Shown: positions 9,449 to 18,659, counted from the first letter of the stretch. The stretch is 64,000 nt of DNA from Leucobacter rhizosphaerae (GCF_022919175.1 NZ_CP095043.1:806001-870000), one strand, 5' to 3'. The notes: a model not told the origin generated them from the letters alone. Numbers and translations: made by a program.

Positions 9449-10854
9449 GCGAAGGCCTCTCCCAGTCGATCGCCGAGCAGGCGCAGGCCCGCGGCGTTCG
9501 ACGATTTCACGAGTACGGTGTCGTTCGGCTGCAGCGTGCGCACGAGGTGGTCGAACGCGGCGTCCTGCTCCTCGAAGAAGACGCTCTCCCCGTCCCAGGA
9601 GCCCTCATTGATCGCGCTGATGTGGAGGTTGCGGGCCTCCTGCCCGACGACGACGAGTTCGGAGATGCCGAGACGGACCGCCTGCAGCCCGATCCGGCGG
9701 TGCTCCTCGATCGAGTACTCGCCCAGCTCGCTCATCGCGCCGAGCACGGCAACGGTGCGCGCGCCCGGTCGAGCGATCTGCGCCAGGGTTCGCAGCCCCG
9801 CCGCCATGGAATCAGGGCTCGCGTTGTAGGCGTCGTTCACAACGGTGATGCCGTCGCGGCCGCCCATCACCTCCATGCGCCAGCGCGCCGCGCGAGTGGC
9901 GCCCTCGAGCGCCTCCACGATCTGCTCCAGCGTCAGCCCGAGCTCGCTCCCGACCGCGGCGGCGGCGAGGGCGTTGGTCACGTGGTGCTCGCCGAGCACC
10001 CGGAAGACGACGGGGCGCGACGCGTCGCCGATGTGCAGCGTGAATCGTGTGCCCGACGCATCCGAGTCGATGCCGCTCGCGCGCACCTCGGCCTCCGGAT
10101 GCTGCCCGAACCACCGCACCCGGGCGGCCGTGAGCTCGGCCATGCGGGTGACGTAGGGATCGTCGCGGTTCAGCACGGCCACGGCGTCGTTCGGCAGATC
10201 CCGCACCATTTCGCTCTTGGTGCGGAACGTCGTCTCGATCCCGCCGAACTCACCGGCGTGCGCGAGCCCCACGGTCAGCACGACCCCGATCGCGGGCGGC
10301 GCCATCGCGGTCAGCCGGGCGATCTCCCCCTCCGCGCTCGCGCCCATCTCGGCGACGAGCGTCCGGGTGCCCGCGTCGACGCGGAGCATGGTGAGCGGGC
10401 CGCCGACCTCGTTGTTGAAGGACTTCTCGGAGGCGACGCTCGCCCCCCGGCGCTCCGCCATCGCGGCGACGAGATTCTTGGTGGTGGTCTTGCCGTTCGA
10501 TCCCGTGATGCCGACGATCGTGAGCTCGCCGCCCGCGCGCACGCGACGCACGACCTCGGTCGCGAGGCGCCCGAGTGCGATCGTCGACTCGGCGACCACG
10601 ATCTGCGGCACCCGGTCGTCGGCCTCCTGCTCGACGACCAGGAGCGCGGCGCCCGCGTCGACGGCGGATCCGGCGAAGCGGTGCCCATCGGTCTCCTCGC
10701 CGCGCCGGGCGAAGAAGATCTGGCCGGGGGCGACCTCGCGAGAATCGGTCTGCGAGATGCCGCGGACCACCGTCGCGGAGGTGGCACCGCTGCTGCCGAC
10801 GACGAGGCGGCCGTCGACGGCCTCCGCGATCTCGGCGAGCGTCAGTTCAATCAC
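9445..10854 (-). CDS. murF: UDP-MurNAc-tripeptide:D-Ala-D-Ala ligase MurF
   Basis: Cytoplasmic Mur ligase adding D-Ala-D-Ala. It has 469 aa from a GTG that overlaps the murE stop (GTGA). An N-terminal MurE/F-type substrate domain precedes the ATP-binding GSNGKTT (about 118-124), and the central [13 protein letters not shown] motif follows. It sits between murE and mraY in the standard dcw order; overlaps at both ends indicate tight translational coupling. Confidence 0.96.
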   Translation of the reverse strand: MIELTLAEIAEAVDGRLVVGSSGATSATVVRGISQTDSREVAPGQIFFARRGEETDGHRFAGSAVDAGAALLVVEQEADDRVPQIVVAESTIALGRLATEVVRRVRAGGELTIVGITGSNGKTTTKNLVAAMAERRGASVASEKSFNNEVGGPLTMLRVDAGTRTLVAEMGASAEGEIARLTAMAPPAIGVVLTVGLAHAGEFGGIETTFRTKSEMVRDLPNDAVAVLNRDDPYVTRMAELTAARVRWFGQHPEAEVRASGIDSDASGTRFTLHIGDASRPVVFRVLGEHHVTNALAAAAVGSELGLTLEQIVEALEGATRAARWRMEVMGGRDGITVVNDAYNASPDSMAAGLRTLAQIARPGARTVAVLGAMSELGEYSIEEHRRIGLQAVRLGISELVVVGQEARNLHISAINEGSWDGESVFFEEQDAAFDHLVRTLQPNDTVLVKSSNAAGLRLLGDRLGEAFA

Positions 10855-12404
10855 GGGAGCAATCCTGCCTCGCGGAGGGCCCCGCGCACTTCGTCACGCG
10901 CCGAGTACGGGAGAAACTCCCCGGCGACTTCCTGATGGTCCTCGTGACCGGGACCGGCATACAGGATAACGTCCCCGGGTTCGGCGCGCGAAATGGCGAG
11001 GCGAATCGCCCGGCGCGGATCCGCCTCCTCCAGCACCTCGGCTCGCCCTTCCGAGCGCGCGCCGGCCAGCAGCTGTGCCCGGATCGCCTCCGGGGGCTCG
11101 GAGCGGGGGTGGTAGTCGCAGATGATCACGGTGTCGGCGCCGGCCGCCGCGATGCGGCCCATCTCCTCGCGTTTGGTGGTGTCCCGGTCGCCGTCCGCGC
11201 CGAACATGAAGATGATCCGGCCGGGAGCGACCTCGCCGAGTGCGTCGAGCATGGCCTCGAAACTGCCCGGGGTGTGCCCGTAGTCCACGTAGAAGCGGGG
11301 CCCCTCGCCGCCCGCCGAGATCTCCTCGAGCCGCCCGGGGATGTACACCGGGATCAGTCCCTGCTCGAGTCCCGACGACACCTGCGCGAGCGGGATGCCC
11401 GCCTCGTGCAGCATGATGAGGGCGAGCGCGGCGTTCTCAGCCATGAAGCGCCCGAACACGGGCACCCGGCCGCGGAAGCTGGCGCCCTCGGGGCCCTGCA
11501 GCACAAACGACACCCCGTCGAGGGTCTGGTGGGTGATCGCGAGGTACCAGTCGGCCTCCTGCCCGTACTCGGTCGCGAGCCGGGTGACCGGGATCCGCGA
11601 CTCGCGCGCGATCCGCTGGCCGTAGGGCGAGTCGACCACCACGACCCCCCGCTCCGCGTGCTCCGGGGTGAAGAGCTGCAGCTTCGCGGCGAAGTACGTC
11701 TCGAGGTCGCCGAACTCGTCGAGGTGATCCTGGGAGAAGTTGTTGAAGGCGACCACGTCGAAGTGCACGCCGTCGAGGCGGTGGCGGACCACGGCCTGCG
11801 CCGACACCTCGATCGCCACCCCGCCGACCCCGGCCTCGGCCATGCGTGCGAGCAGGCCGTGGAGCTCGGAGGCCTCGGGGCTCGTCAGGTTGCTCGGAAC
11901 GACCTCGTCGCCGAGGCGCCGCTCGGCGGTCGAGCTGAGCCCGGCGGTGATCCCGGCGGCCCGCAGCAGCTCCGCGAGCAGGTAGACGACGCTCGTCTTG
12001 CCGTTCGTGCCGGTGACGCCGAAGAGCTTCGCCGACACCGCATCGGTGCCGTACACGGCCGCGGCGACCTCGCCGAGGATCGTGCGCGGGTGCGCCTCGG
12101 AGACGAGCACCGGCAGCTCCGACCCGACCTGCGCGGCCCGCTCCGCCCCGTCGGCGTCCGTGAGCATGGCGACGGCGCCGCGATCGGCGGCCTGCCGCGC
12201 GAAGTCGGCACCGTGCCGCTTCGCGCCCGGCATGCCGATGTAGAGGTCGCCTGGGCGCACATCACGGGAGTCGAGCGACACGCCGGTCGCTCGGACCTCG
12301 GACAGGTCGCCGAACACGCCCAGCGGGAATCGCCCGACGAGCGAGTCCAGTGCGACTGGGCTCGGATCCTGGGGACGAATGCTCAGCGCATCTCCGGTAC
12401 TCAC
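10851..12404 (-). CDS. murE: MurE: third-residue diamino-acid ligase, atypical specificity motif
   Basis: Mur ligase that adds the residue-3 diamino acid of the stem peptide. It has 517 aa from GTG 12404, with AGGAGG about 9 nt upstream. The ATP loop GTNGKTS (about 132-138) and the lysine-bearing segment ETYFAAKLQLF are intact. The motif that recognises the third residue is DYHPRSE (about 430-436) where meso-DAP enzymes have DNPRxE. EVSSH is EVSAQ (about 199-203), and DYAHTPD is DYGHTPG. Microbacteriaceae have B-type peptidoglycan with Orn, Lys or diaminobutyrate at this position, so a non-DAP substrate is the likely reading; which one is not determined here. A 27-bp gap follows ftsI. Confidence 0.93.
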   Translation of the reverse strand: MSTGDALSIRPQDPSPVALDSLVGRFPLGVFGDLSEVRATGVSLDSRDVRPGDLYIGMPGAKRHGADFARQAADRGAVAMLTDADGAERAAQVGSELPVLVSEAHPRTILGEVAAAVYGTDAVSAKLFGVTGTNGKTSVVYLLAELLRAAGITAGLSSTAERRLGDEVVPSNLTSPEASELHGLLARMAEAGVGGVAIEVSAQAVVRHRLDGVHFDVVAFNNFSQDHLDEFGDLETYFAAKLQLFTPEHAERGVVVVDSPYGQRIARESRIPVTRLATEYGQEADWYLAITHQTLDGVSFVLQGPEGASFRGRVPVFGRFMAENAALALIMLHEAGIPLAQVSSGLEQGLIPVYIPGRLEEISAGGEGPRFYVDYGHTPGSFEAMLDALGEVAPGRIIFMFGADGDRDTTKREEMGRIAAAGADTVIICDYHPRSEPPEAIRAQLLAGARSEGRAEVLEEADPRRAIRLAISRAEPGDVILYAGPGHEDHQEVAGEFLPYSARDEVRGALREAGLLP

Positions 12405-12431
12405 GTGTGTCTGCCTCCTGCGGCTGTCGAA

Positions 12432-14225
12432 TCAGTATTCCGTCGGGGACGGCGCGAACTCCCCCGTGGACGGTGGGATGTGGAACGTCCGGATCGTGGC
12501 CTCGGCGGCGTCACGGAATGCCGTGATCGCGGCCATGCTGCCGTCGCCCGCCGACGCGAACGCAATCGATGCTACCGCGACATACTGCGGGTCATCGGCC
12601 GGGAAGATCCCCGCGAAGCTGTTGACGTAGTCGCTGCGGTACAGCCCCGTGTTCGGATCGACCTGCTCGGCCGTACCGGTCTTGCCCGCGATGCGGTAGC
12701 CGGGGATCGACGCGAACTCGTTGTACCAGCCTTGGTCTACGACCGTCTCGAGCATCTGCATCACTGTCGCCGCCGACTCCGCGGTGACGGCCTGCACGGG
12801 ATCGCCGTGCTCGAGCACCTGCTCGGTGCCGTCGATGCCGATGCACGCCCGAACGACACTCGGCGGCACCCGGGTGCCGCCGTTCGCGATCGCTTGGTAG
12901 ACCCCCGCCGTCTGCACGATGGTCGAGGAGAGCCCCTGGCCGAACATGGTGTTGTAGGCCGTCTGCCGGTCCCAGTTCTCGACCGGGATGAGCATGCCGG
13001 AATCCTCGACGGGGAGGCCTGCCTGGGTGGCCTCGCCGATCCCGAACTTGCGCAGGTAGTCGTAGCGCACCTCGGCCGGCAGCTGATTGCCGAGCATGGC
13101 GGTGCCGACGTTCGAGGACTGGGTCAGGATGCCCGCGAGCGTCCACTGCATCACCGGGTGCGAGAACGAGTCCCCGAAGCGGACGCCGGGTTCCGGCTCC
13201 AGGTAGTCGGGCGTCGCGTTCGGAGTCTCGGGGGTGGCGAGACCCTGGTCGACGAGCGCGGCCGCCGTGATCGCTTTGAACGTGGAGCCCGGTTCGTAGG
13301 GGGCGACGAACGAGCGCGCCTCGCGCTTTGCCGGGTCCGATGCGTCGACGTCGTTCGGATCGACGGAGCCGTCCTCGGCCACCGCCACGAGCTCGCCGGT
13401 TTGCACGTCCATCACGACGAGCAGCCCCCACTCGGCGGAGACTTTCTGCACCTGCTCGTTGATCGCCTGCTGCGCCTGCCACTGCAGGTCGCGGTCGATC
13501 GTGAGCTCGACCGTGCCGCCGTCGACCGCCTTCTGCGTGACGACGACACTGCCGGGGAGCGCGACGCCGTCGGCGCTGCGCTCGTAGCTCTCGGAGCCGT
13601 CGACCCCGGTGAGGCACGCGTCCTGCGACACCTCCACCCCCGACTGCGGCACGTCCTCGAAGCCCGAGAACCCGATGATGTTGCCGGCGACGGCGCCGTT
13701 CGGGTAGCTCCGGCTGTGGTGGCTCTCGAAGGTCAGCCACGGAATGGAGAGCGACTTCAGCCGGTTCATCACGGTGAGGTCGACCGAGCGGATCACGTAC
13801 GCGAAGTCGGACTTGGCGTTCTCCGCGAGCGCGTCGTCGACGATCCCCTGGATCTCCGCCGCGCTCTGCCCCGTGATCTCCGCGATCTCGGCGAACGCCT
13901 CCTGCGCCGTCACCTCGACCGTGCCGACGCCGCCGTCGGGATCGGGGCGCCAGAACTTCCCGCCGTTGAGCTTCGTGTTCTTCGGCGAGAGCTGCACGTC
14001 GTACCGCGCGTCGGTCGTCGCCAGGATCTCGCCGTTGCGATCCACCACGTCGCCCCGCATGCTCGGGATCACCACGGGCACCGCGCGCTTATCGGTCGCG
14101 TCCTCGTTCAGCGCGGCGGCCGAGACCAGCTGCACGTCGACGAGACGCACGAAAAAGACGACCGCGGCGATCACGACGAGACCGAACGCCAGGACCCGGC
14201 GGAGCCGTGAGGTGCGCTGTGTCAA
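12432..14225 (-). CDS. ftsI: Septal transpeptidase FtsI (class B PBP)
   Basis: Class B penicillin-binding protein that crosslinks septal peptidoglycan, partner of FtsW. It has 597 aa: an N-terminal membrane anchor (about 10-28), a dimerisation/pedestal domain, and a transpeptidase domain with catalytic STFK at 314-317, SSN at 370-372 and KTGT at 515-518. The start is TTG at 14225, supported by GGGGAGAG about 8 nt upstream and by the absence of another start before the membrane anchor. It lies 27 bp after ftsL. Confidence 0.95.
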   Translation of the reverse strand: MTQRTSRLRRVLAFGLVVIAAVVFFVRLVDVQLVSAAALNEDATDKRAVPVVIPSMRGDVVDRNGEILATTDARYDVQLSPKNTKLNGGKFWRPDPDGGVGTVEVTAQEAFAEIAEITGQSAAEIQGIVDDALAENAKSDFAYVIRSVDLTVMNRLKSLSIPWLTFESHHSRSYPNGAVAGNIIGFSGFEDVPQSGVEVSQDACLTGVDGSESYERSADGVALPGSVVVTQKAVDGGTVELTIDRDLQWQAQQAINEQVQKVSAEWGLLVVMDVQTGELVAVAEDGSVDPNDVDASDPAKREARSFVAPYEPGSTFKAITAAALVDQGLATPETPNATPDYLEPEPGVRFGDSFSHPVMQWTLAGILTQSSNVGTAMLGNQLPAEVRYDYLRKFGIGEATQAGLPVEDSGMLIPVENWDRQTAYNTMFGQGLSSTIVQTAGVYQAIANGGTRVPPSVVRACIGIDGTEQVLEHGDPVQAVTAESAATVMQMLETVVDQGWYNEFASIPGYRIAGKTGTAEQVDPNTGLYRSDYVNSFAGIFPADDPQYVAVASIAFASAGDGSMAAITAFRDAAEATIRTFHIPPSTGEFAPSPTEY

Positions 14226-14252
14226 CTTCCCACTCTCCCCTTCTGGCCGTTC

Positions 14253-14846
14253 CTAGTGCGTGACCGGAGCCGGCAGTTTGCCCTCCCACCGTACCGGCGC
14301 GGCGGCGGTCTCTGCCGCAGCGACTCCGGCCAGTCCCGCATTCCGGGACACGAGCAGTCCGGCCTCGTCCACGACGGGCATGGACTCAAGGGTCGAGTTC
14401 GGCACGAGATTGCCCTGCACCTCGGTCGTCACGGATTCGAGGGTGCCGAGCACGGCGCCGTCGCTGAGGCGCAGGGTCGCGGGGCGCACGTTCTGCACCA
14501 TGCCGAGCTGAGCCGCATTCTCGGCCAGGTTCTGGGGCGACGCCAGCTTGTCGACGTTCTGCGAGAGCAGTCGCTCGACGCGGCCGAGGTCGCGCTGCTC
14601 GATCTCGAGGGCGCGCACCTCGTAGGCGCCCTGCGAGATCGCGATGCTCAGCCCGAGCTGGGCCGCGAGGATCGTGAGCACGATCCCGACCGAGACGAGC
14701 GCGCCGACGAGCGGACTGAAGCCCGGGCGTCGCTGCGGTGCCGCGGCGGGGCGGAGGTGCCGCTCCCGCGTGGGTGCAACGGGGGCCGGCTCCACCGGAC
14801 GCAGGATCTGGGCGCGGTCGAACTCGAGTGGAACCGTGTTGCTCAT
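14253..14846 (-). CDS. ftsL: FtsL-like small divisome protein
   Basis: Bitopic division protein expected at this locus. It has 197 aa: a cytoplasmic N-terminus, one membrane segment (about 46-70, [19 protein letters not shown]), and a following helical region ([21 protein letters not shown]) compatible with a coiled coil. Sequence conservation in FtsL is low, so assignment rests on topology and position between rsmH and ftsI. The extracytoplasmic part is longer than in E. coli FtsL. The ATG overlaps the rsmH stop (ATGA). Confidence 0.85.
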   Translation of the reverse strand: MSNTVPLEFDRAQILRPVEPAPVAPTRERHLRPAAAPQRRPGFSPLVGALVSVGIVLTILAAQLGLSIAISQGAYEVRALEIEQRDLGRVERLLSQNVDKLASPQNLAENAAQLGMVQNVRPATLRLSDGAVLGTLESVTTEVQGNLVPNSTLESMPVVDEAGLLVSRNAGLAGVAAAETAAAPVRWEGKLPAPVTH

Positions 14847-15814
14847 TGCACTTCCCTGACTCGTTCGGCGGCGCGGAGCCGCACGGGAATGGCACGCGGA
14901 TTGCGAGCGCGTTCGGCCTCGTCCGCGAGTTCGGCACCCCGGGTCAGCAGCGTGAACTCGGGGCGATGCTGGGGGAGTTCGACCGGCAGCCCGGCCGGGG
15001 CGGTGGATCGCGAGCGCGCGACGAGCTCGCGCTTGACCAGCCGGTCCTCGAGCGACTGGTAGGCCATGATCACGGCGCGGCCGCCGAGTCCAATGAGATC
15101 GAGTGCCGCGGGGATGGCGCGCTCGAGCACGGCCAGCTCCTGGTTGACCTCGATCCGGAGGGCCTGGAAGACCCGCTTCGCCGGGTGGCGCTGGTCGCGC
15201 ACCGCCGCGGGCGTCGCCGCCTGCAGAATGTCGACGAGCTGTCCGCTGCGCAGGATCGCCGCCTCGGCACGGGCCGCGATGATGGCCCGGGCGTAGCGCG
15301 CGGCCAGAGGCTCCTCGCCGTAGCGCTCGAAGATGGCGCGGAGCCGCCCCTCCGGCGCGGTGGCCAAGACCTCCGCGGCGGTCTCGCCACGGTGCTGATC
15401 CATGCGCATGTCGAGGGGCGCGTCCTGGGCGTAGGCGAACCCGCGCTCGGCCTCATCGAGCTGGAGCGACGAGACGCCCAGGTCGAAGAGCACCCCGTCG
15501 ATCCGCGCGAAGCCGGCGCCGCGGACGGCGTCGCCGATCTCGTCGTAGACCGCGTGGACGAGGATCGCGCGGTCGCCGAATCGTGCGAGGCGGGCACCGG
15601 CGAGCGCGAGCGCCTCCGTGTCCCGGTCGAGCCCGATCAGGGTCAGCTCGGGGAAGGCGTCGAGCAGGGCCTCGCTGTGCCCGCCCATGCCGAGGGTCGC
15701 GTCGACGACGACCGCTCCCGGGCGGGACGCGGCGGGCGCGAGGAGTTCGATGCAGCGGTCGAGGAGGACGGGGGTGTGGAGCGCGCTCGGGTCGCGGGAT
15801 TCGTACTGAGTCAT
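14843..15814 (-). CDS. rsmH: 16S rRNA m4C1402 methyltransferase RsmH (MraW)
   Basis: SAM-dependent methyltransferase for N4 of C1402 in 16S rRNA. It has 323 aa with HTPVLLDR near the N-terminus and the SAM-binding [11 protein letters not shown] at about 37-47; later motifs [13 protein letters not shown] and [12 protein letters not shown] are typical. It starts 10 bp after the mraZ stop and overlaps ftsL by 4 bp. Confidence 0.97.
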   Translation of the reverse strand: MTQYESRDPSALHTPVLLDRCIELLAPAASRPGAVVVDATLGMGGHSEALLDAFPELTLIGLDRDTEALALAGARLARFGDRAILVHAVYDEIGDAVRGAGFARIDGVLFDLGVSSLQLDEAERGFAYAQDAPLDMRMDQHRGETAAEVLATAPEGRLRAIFERYGEEPLAARYARAIIAARAEAAILRSGQLVDILQAATPAAVRDQRHPAKRVFQALRIEVNQELAVLERAIPAALDLIGLGGRAVIMAYQSLEDRLVKRELVARSRSTAPAGLPVELPQHRPEFTLLTRGAELADEAERARNPRAIPVRLRAAERVREVQ

Positions 15815-15824
15815 GGGATCCGGG

Positions 15825-16256
15825 CTAGAACATGCCCGGGATCACCTCCTCCTCGATGTCGGAGAACGCCGACTCCTGCGCGGTCAGGTAGGTCTGCCAG
15901 GCCTCCGCGTCCCAGATCTCGGCGCGGGACCCGGCCCCGATGACCGCCAGCTCACGGTCGAGACCCGCGTATTCGCGGAGTCCGGTCGGGATCGTGACGC
16001 GGTGCTGCTTGTCGGGGTGCTCCGGGTGGGCGCCGGAGAGGAAGACGCGGAGGTAGTCGCGTGCCTGCTTCGAGGTGACGGGGGCCTGGCGGATGCGCTC
16101 GTGCATGGATGCGAACTCCTGCTCGCTGAAGACGTAGAGGCAGCGCTCCTGGCCCCGAGTGATCACCAATCCGTCGGCGAGCTCGTCTCGGAACTTCGCG
16201 GGGAGGATGAGCCGGCCCTTGTCGTCGAGGCGCGGAGTGAAGGTCCCCAAGAACAT
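15825..16256 (-). CDS. mraZ: Transcriptional regulator MraZ
   Basis: First gene of the dcw transcript. It has 143 aa from ATG 16256 with GAGGAG about 7 nt upstream; the longer open frame upstream is promoter DNA. Two AbrB-like SpoVT domains are visible: [23 protein letters not shown] and, in the second half, [14 protein letters not shown]. MraZ binds direct repeats at its own promoter and controls the cluster in other bacteria. A matching series of AGTGG repeats lies 44-79 bp upstream. Confidence 0.97.
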   Translation of the reverse strand: MFLGTFTPRLDDKGRLILPAKFRDELADGLVITRGQERCLYVFSEQEFASMHERIRQAPVTSKQARDYLRVFLSGAHPEHPDKQHRVTIPTGLREYAGLDRELAVIGAGSRAEIWDAEAWQTYLTAQESAFSDIEEEVIPGMF

Positions 16257-16299
16257 GGCACCGCTCCTCTCCGCACTCGAACTGAGTCCCCAGAGTACT

Positions 16300-16335
16300 C
16301 CACTTTCCTCCACTCCACTGGTTTTCCACTCCACT
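16300..16335 (-). promoter_or_regulatory. MraZ-binding repeats (AGTGG x5)
   Basis: On the minus strand AGTGG occurs five times; the plus-strand CCACT copies begin at 16300, 16310, 16315, 16326 and 16331, so the spacings are 10, 5, 11 and 5. MraZ boxes elsewhere are short TGGG/GTGG-core direct repeats with about 10-bp periodicity directly upstream of mraZ. Position and periodicity support autoregulation of the dcw operon. Confidence 0.65.
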
Positions 16336-16474
16336 TTCTCGCCGAGTTCACCCAGTCGGTTGAAAACACGCGGAAGTTAAGGGCCTCGGCACCGATCCGC
16401 ACCTCGACGTTTCGCCACCCTTGGGCGCGTCACGATCGAAGATCAGCCCCGGATCCGGGCGATTATCGTCAATC

Positions 16475-16498
16475 GTGGAGCAAAGTGGAGGTTCTGGG
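16475..16498 (+). promoter_or_regulatory. Second, opposite-strand cluster of GTGGAG repeats
   Basis: Plus-strand GTGGAG begins at 16475 and 16485, followed by CTGGGG at about 16494. The 10-bp period and core match the MraZ-box type seen at 16300-16335, but here on the other strand and about 220 bp upstream of mraZ. It could be an upstream MraZ site for a distal promoter or chance. Confidence 0.3.
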
Positions 16499-16699
16499 GC
16501 CCACGTCGACTCGATACGCTCCGAGCCGCCCCCGACACGCCCCGCTCCGCTCAGCTACGCCCGGACTCGCCCCTCGACGCCCCCGACACAGAGATCCGCC
16601 TTCCTGCTGACCTCAGGAACGGATCAGCTCAGCAGAAGTGCAGAACTCTGCATGAACGCACACGAAGGGGGTGGCTGCAGACCGAGGCAACCGAGACGC

Positions 16700-16734
16700 A
16701 AAAAAGGGACCGCGGCCGAGTGGCCACGATCCCT
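16700..16734 (-). terminator. Rho-independent terminator of the DUF3040 gene
   Basis: A 13-bp stem (16722-16734 with 16705-16717, two G-U pairs) and a 4-nt loop are followed on the minus strand by six Ts. It lies 25 bp after the DUF3040 stop and would insulate the dcw promoter from upstream transcription. Confidence 0.85.
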
Positions 16735-16758
16735 CAGATCGGTTGCGGGTGCTGCGCC

Positions 16759-17133
16759 CTAGCGCTCACCCTCCATGCGCTCGTCCCAACGGCGCTCCAT
16801 ACGCTCGCTGAACGACTCGCGCGACCCCTGGGGGGTCGATGATGACGGCTCCTGCTCGGGGATCGCCTCGGACTCCGAACCGCGGGCGAGCATCAGCATG
16901 ACGCCGCCCAGCATGATCGCGAAGCCGATCAGCCCCAGCCACAGCAGCTGCGCGGCAACGCCGCCGATCAGCACGCCGATGCCGACGATCGCGACGATGA
17001 TGCCGAGCACCAGCGAGCGGTAGTTCACCCGACGCGACGTCGTCGATGCGGTCTGCAGGACGTCGGCTTCGCTGCGGTAGAACCCGCGTTCCATCTCGTC
17101 CAGCAGCCGTTGTTCGTGCTCTGACAGAGCCAT
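16759..17133 (-). CDS. DUF3040 small membrane protein
   Basis: Actinobacterial family of unknown function, often beside the dcw cluster. It has 124 aa. The N-terminus MALSEHEQRLLDEMERGFY is the family signature, two membrane segments (about 42-62 and 65-83) follow, and the C-terminus is charged. Start ATG 17133 has AGGAGG about 8 nt upstream. It is followed by a strong terminator, so it is probably monocistronic, and is divergent from the polyprenyl synthetase gene (74-bp gap). Confidence 0.9.
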   Translation of the reverse strand: MALSEHEQRLLDEMERGFYRSEADVLQTASTTSRRVNYRSLVLGIIVAIVGIGVLIGGVAAQLLWLGLIGFAIMLGGVMLMLARGSESEAIPEQEPSSSTPQGSRESFSERMERRWDERMEGER

Positions 17134-17195
17134 GGCACACCCTCCTGGCGATGTTGGAAACTGTTTTCGATCAGTCTACGCGCCACGGCCGCGGC

Positions 17196-17207
17196 TAGGC
17201 TAGTCGC
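17196..17207 (+). promoter_or_regulatory. -10 box of leaderless polyprenyl synthetase transcript
   Basis: TAGGCT (17196-17201) lies exactly 6 nt before the GTG start at 17208, and no Shine-Dalgarno is visible. This spacing puts the transcription start at or next to the start codon, as in leaderless actinobacterial mRNAs. Confidence 0.6.
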
Positions 17208-18308
17208 GTGCACGAAACGACACGACTCGCAGGGCTTATTCAGGAGCGGATCTCCGACACCCTCGCGGACCACCGCCGCGATCTCGAGGCCCTCGGCCGC
17301 GACGCGGAGCCGTTCCTCGACGAGGCCTTCGGGTTCCTCTCCGGGGGCAAGCGATTCCGCGCCCAGTTCGCGTCGCTGGGCTACCGGTCCGTGCGCCCAC
17401 TCGACCTCTCCGGCGACATCTCCGAGGAGTTCGGTGCGATGCTCGACGTCGCGTGCGCACTGGAACTCTTCCACGCGGCAGCGCTCATCCACGACGACGT
17501 GATCGACCGCTCGGACACGCGCCGCGGCCGTCCGTCGGCGCACCGCCTCTTCGCTTCGATGCACCATCAGCGCGGCTGGCGGGGATCCGCCGATCACTTC
17601 GGCCTGGCCGGCGCGATCCTGCTCGGCGACCTGCTCCAGTCGTGGGCCGATGAGCTCATGCAGTCCGCGTGCGACGCCACGGCGGACCGAGCGGCGGCCC
17701 GGAACGCCCGCGCCCACTTCAACCGCATGCGCAGCGAGGTGGCACTCGGCCAATACCTCGACGTGCTCGAGGAGCAGCAGCCCGTCTTCGCCGAGCACGC
17801 CGAGCAGCTCGAGCGCTCCACGCGCATCCTCGTCTTCAAGTCCGCGAAGTACAGCGTGGAGGCGCCCCTCCTCATCGGGGCGGCGCTCGCGGGCGCGAGT
17901 GCCTCGCAGGAGCGGGCGCTCGCCGACTTCGGTCTGCCGGTCGGCGTGGCCTTCCAGCTCCGGGACGACCTGCTCGGGGTCTTCGGAATCGAGGACCTCA
18001 CCGGCAAGCCGACCGGAGACGACCTCATCGAGGGCAAGCGAACGGTGCTCGTCGCACTCACCCGCGAGAACCTCCCGACGACGCAGCGCCGCATCTTCGA
18101 CGATCTGCTCGGCAGCGACCTCGACCCGGAGCAGGTGACGATCCTGCAGGGCACGATCCGCGAGAGCGGTGCCGTGGAGCAGGTCGAGGCCATGATCACC
18201 CGAAACGTGCAGCGGTCCGAGCGCGCGCTCGGCGGCGCGCAGCTCCGCCCGGAGGCAGTCGACGCCCTCACTCGACTGGCGGAGCGCGCCGCCCGGCGCG
18301 ACGCCTGA
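17208..18308 (+). CDS. Polyprenyl (isoprenyl) diphosphate synthase
   Basis: Trans-prenyltransferase that condenses isopentenyl diphosphate with allylic diphosphates in the cytoplasm. It has 366 aa with GGKRFRAQ near residue 46, the first Asp-rich motif in LIHDDVIDRSDTRRGRP (about 97-113) and the second in FQLRDDLLGVFG. Product chain length (C20 or longer) cannot be told with confidence. The mycobacterial homologue in the same position is idsA2. The GTG start appears leaderless. It is convergent with the Rv2175c-like gene, 3 bp apart. Confidence 0.93.
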   Translation: MHETTRLAGLIQERISDTLADHRRDLEALGRDAEPFLDEAFGFLSGGKRFRAQFASLGYRSVRPLDLSGDISEEFGAMLDVACALELFHAAALIHDDVIDRSDTRRGRPSAHRLFASMHHQRGWRGSADHFGLAGAILLGDLLQSWADELMQSACDATADRAAARNARAHFNRMRSEVALGQYLDVLEEQQPVFAEHAEQLERSTRILVFKSAKYSVEAPLLIGAALAGASASQERALADFGLPVGVAFQLRDDLLGVFGIEDLTGKPTGDDLIEGKRTVLVALTRENLPTTQRRIFDDLLGSDLDPEQVTILQGTIRESGAVEQVEAMITRNVQRSERALGGAQLRPEAVDALTRLAERAARRDA

Positions 18309-18311
18309 GCG

Positions 18312-18659
18312 TTAAAACGCGAGCGACTGGGTCGCGCGTCGAACGGCGCTCTTGCGACCGGCATTCAGCGAGTCGATCGGGCGCTCGCCGATCTCGTCGT
18401 TGTGCGCGAGCAACCAGGCGACCGACTCGTCGCTCGAGTAGCCCGCGTCCATCAGCGCCAGCAGAGTGCCCCGCAGCGGAGGCAACGGCTGATTGCCCTG
18501 GATGAACTCGCGAGGGACCCGGAGGACCCCGTCGATGCGCACCGCGGCCAGCGCGTGCTCCTCGATGAGGCGGTGGATGCGGCCCGGAGCCGCGTCGAGG
18601 ATCTCGACTAGCTCGGGGATCGTGTAGGTCGCGGTATCGGGTGCAATTCTCTCGGACAC
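18312..18659 (-). CDS. Rv2175c-like DNA-binding protein
   Basis: Small protein of 115 aa from GTG 18659 (AAGGTGG upstream). Its N-terminal region TYTIPELVEILDAAPGRIHRLIEEHAL resembles a helix-turn-helix, and the C-terminus VRRATQSLAF matches the end of mycobacterial Rv2175c. In M. tuberculosis Rv2175c is a DNA-binding substrate of the kinase PknL encoded beside it, reported to be phosphorylated near its N-terminus (Thr9). Here it is divergent from a PknL-type kinase across 93 bp, and the short N-terminus has Thr at residues 9, 11 and 13. Regulatory targets are unknown. Confidence 0.8.
   Translation of the reverse strand: MSERIAPDTATYTIPELVEILDAAPGRIHRLIEEHALAAVRIDGVLRVPREFIQGNQPLPPLRGTLLALMDAGYSSDESVAWLLAHNDEIGERPIDSLNAGRKSAVRRATQSLAF

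Larger units (their letters stand above)
16257..16758. other. 502-bp non-coding region between mraZ and the DUF3040 gene
   Basis: No credible gene is seen. It contains the mraZ ribosome site, two clusters of MraZ-type repeats (16300-16335 and 16475-16498), and the terminator of the DUF3040 gene (16700-16734). The promoter of the dcw operon must lie here; a TTGACG near 16466-16471 (minus strand) lacks a clear -10 partner, so I do not assign it. Confidence 0.6.

Noticed and set aside
10575..14210. A 1211-codon open frame on the plus strand
   Set aside because: It is antisense to murE and ftsI, which are clear. In very GC-rich DNA, long antisense frames without stops are common; the translated sequence is Arg/Gly/Val-rich with no family resemblance.
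18303..18320. GCGTTAAAACGC between the prenyl synthase and Rv2175c-like genes as a terminator
   Set aside because: Only a 5-bp palindrome, overlaps a stop codon and has no T-run on either side.
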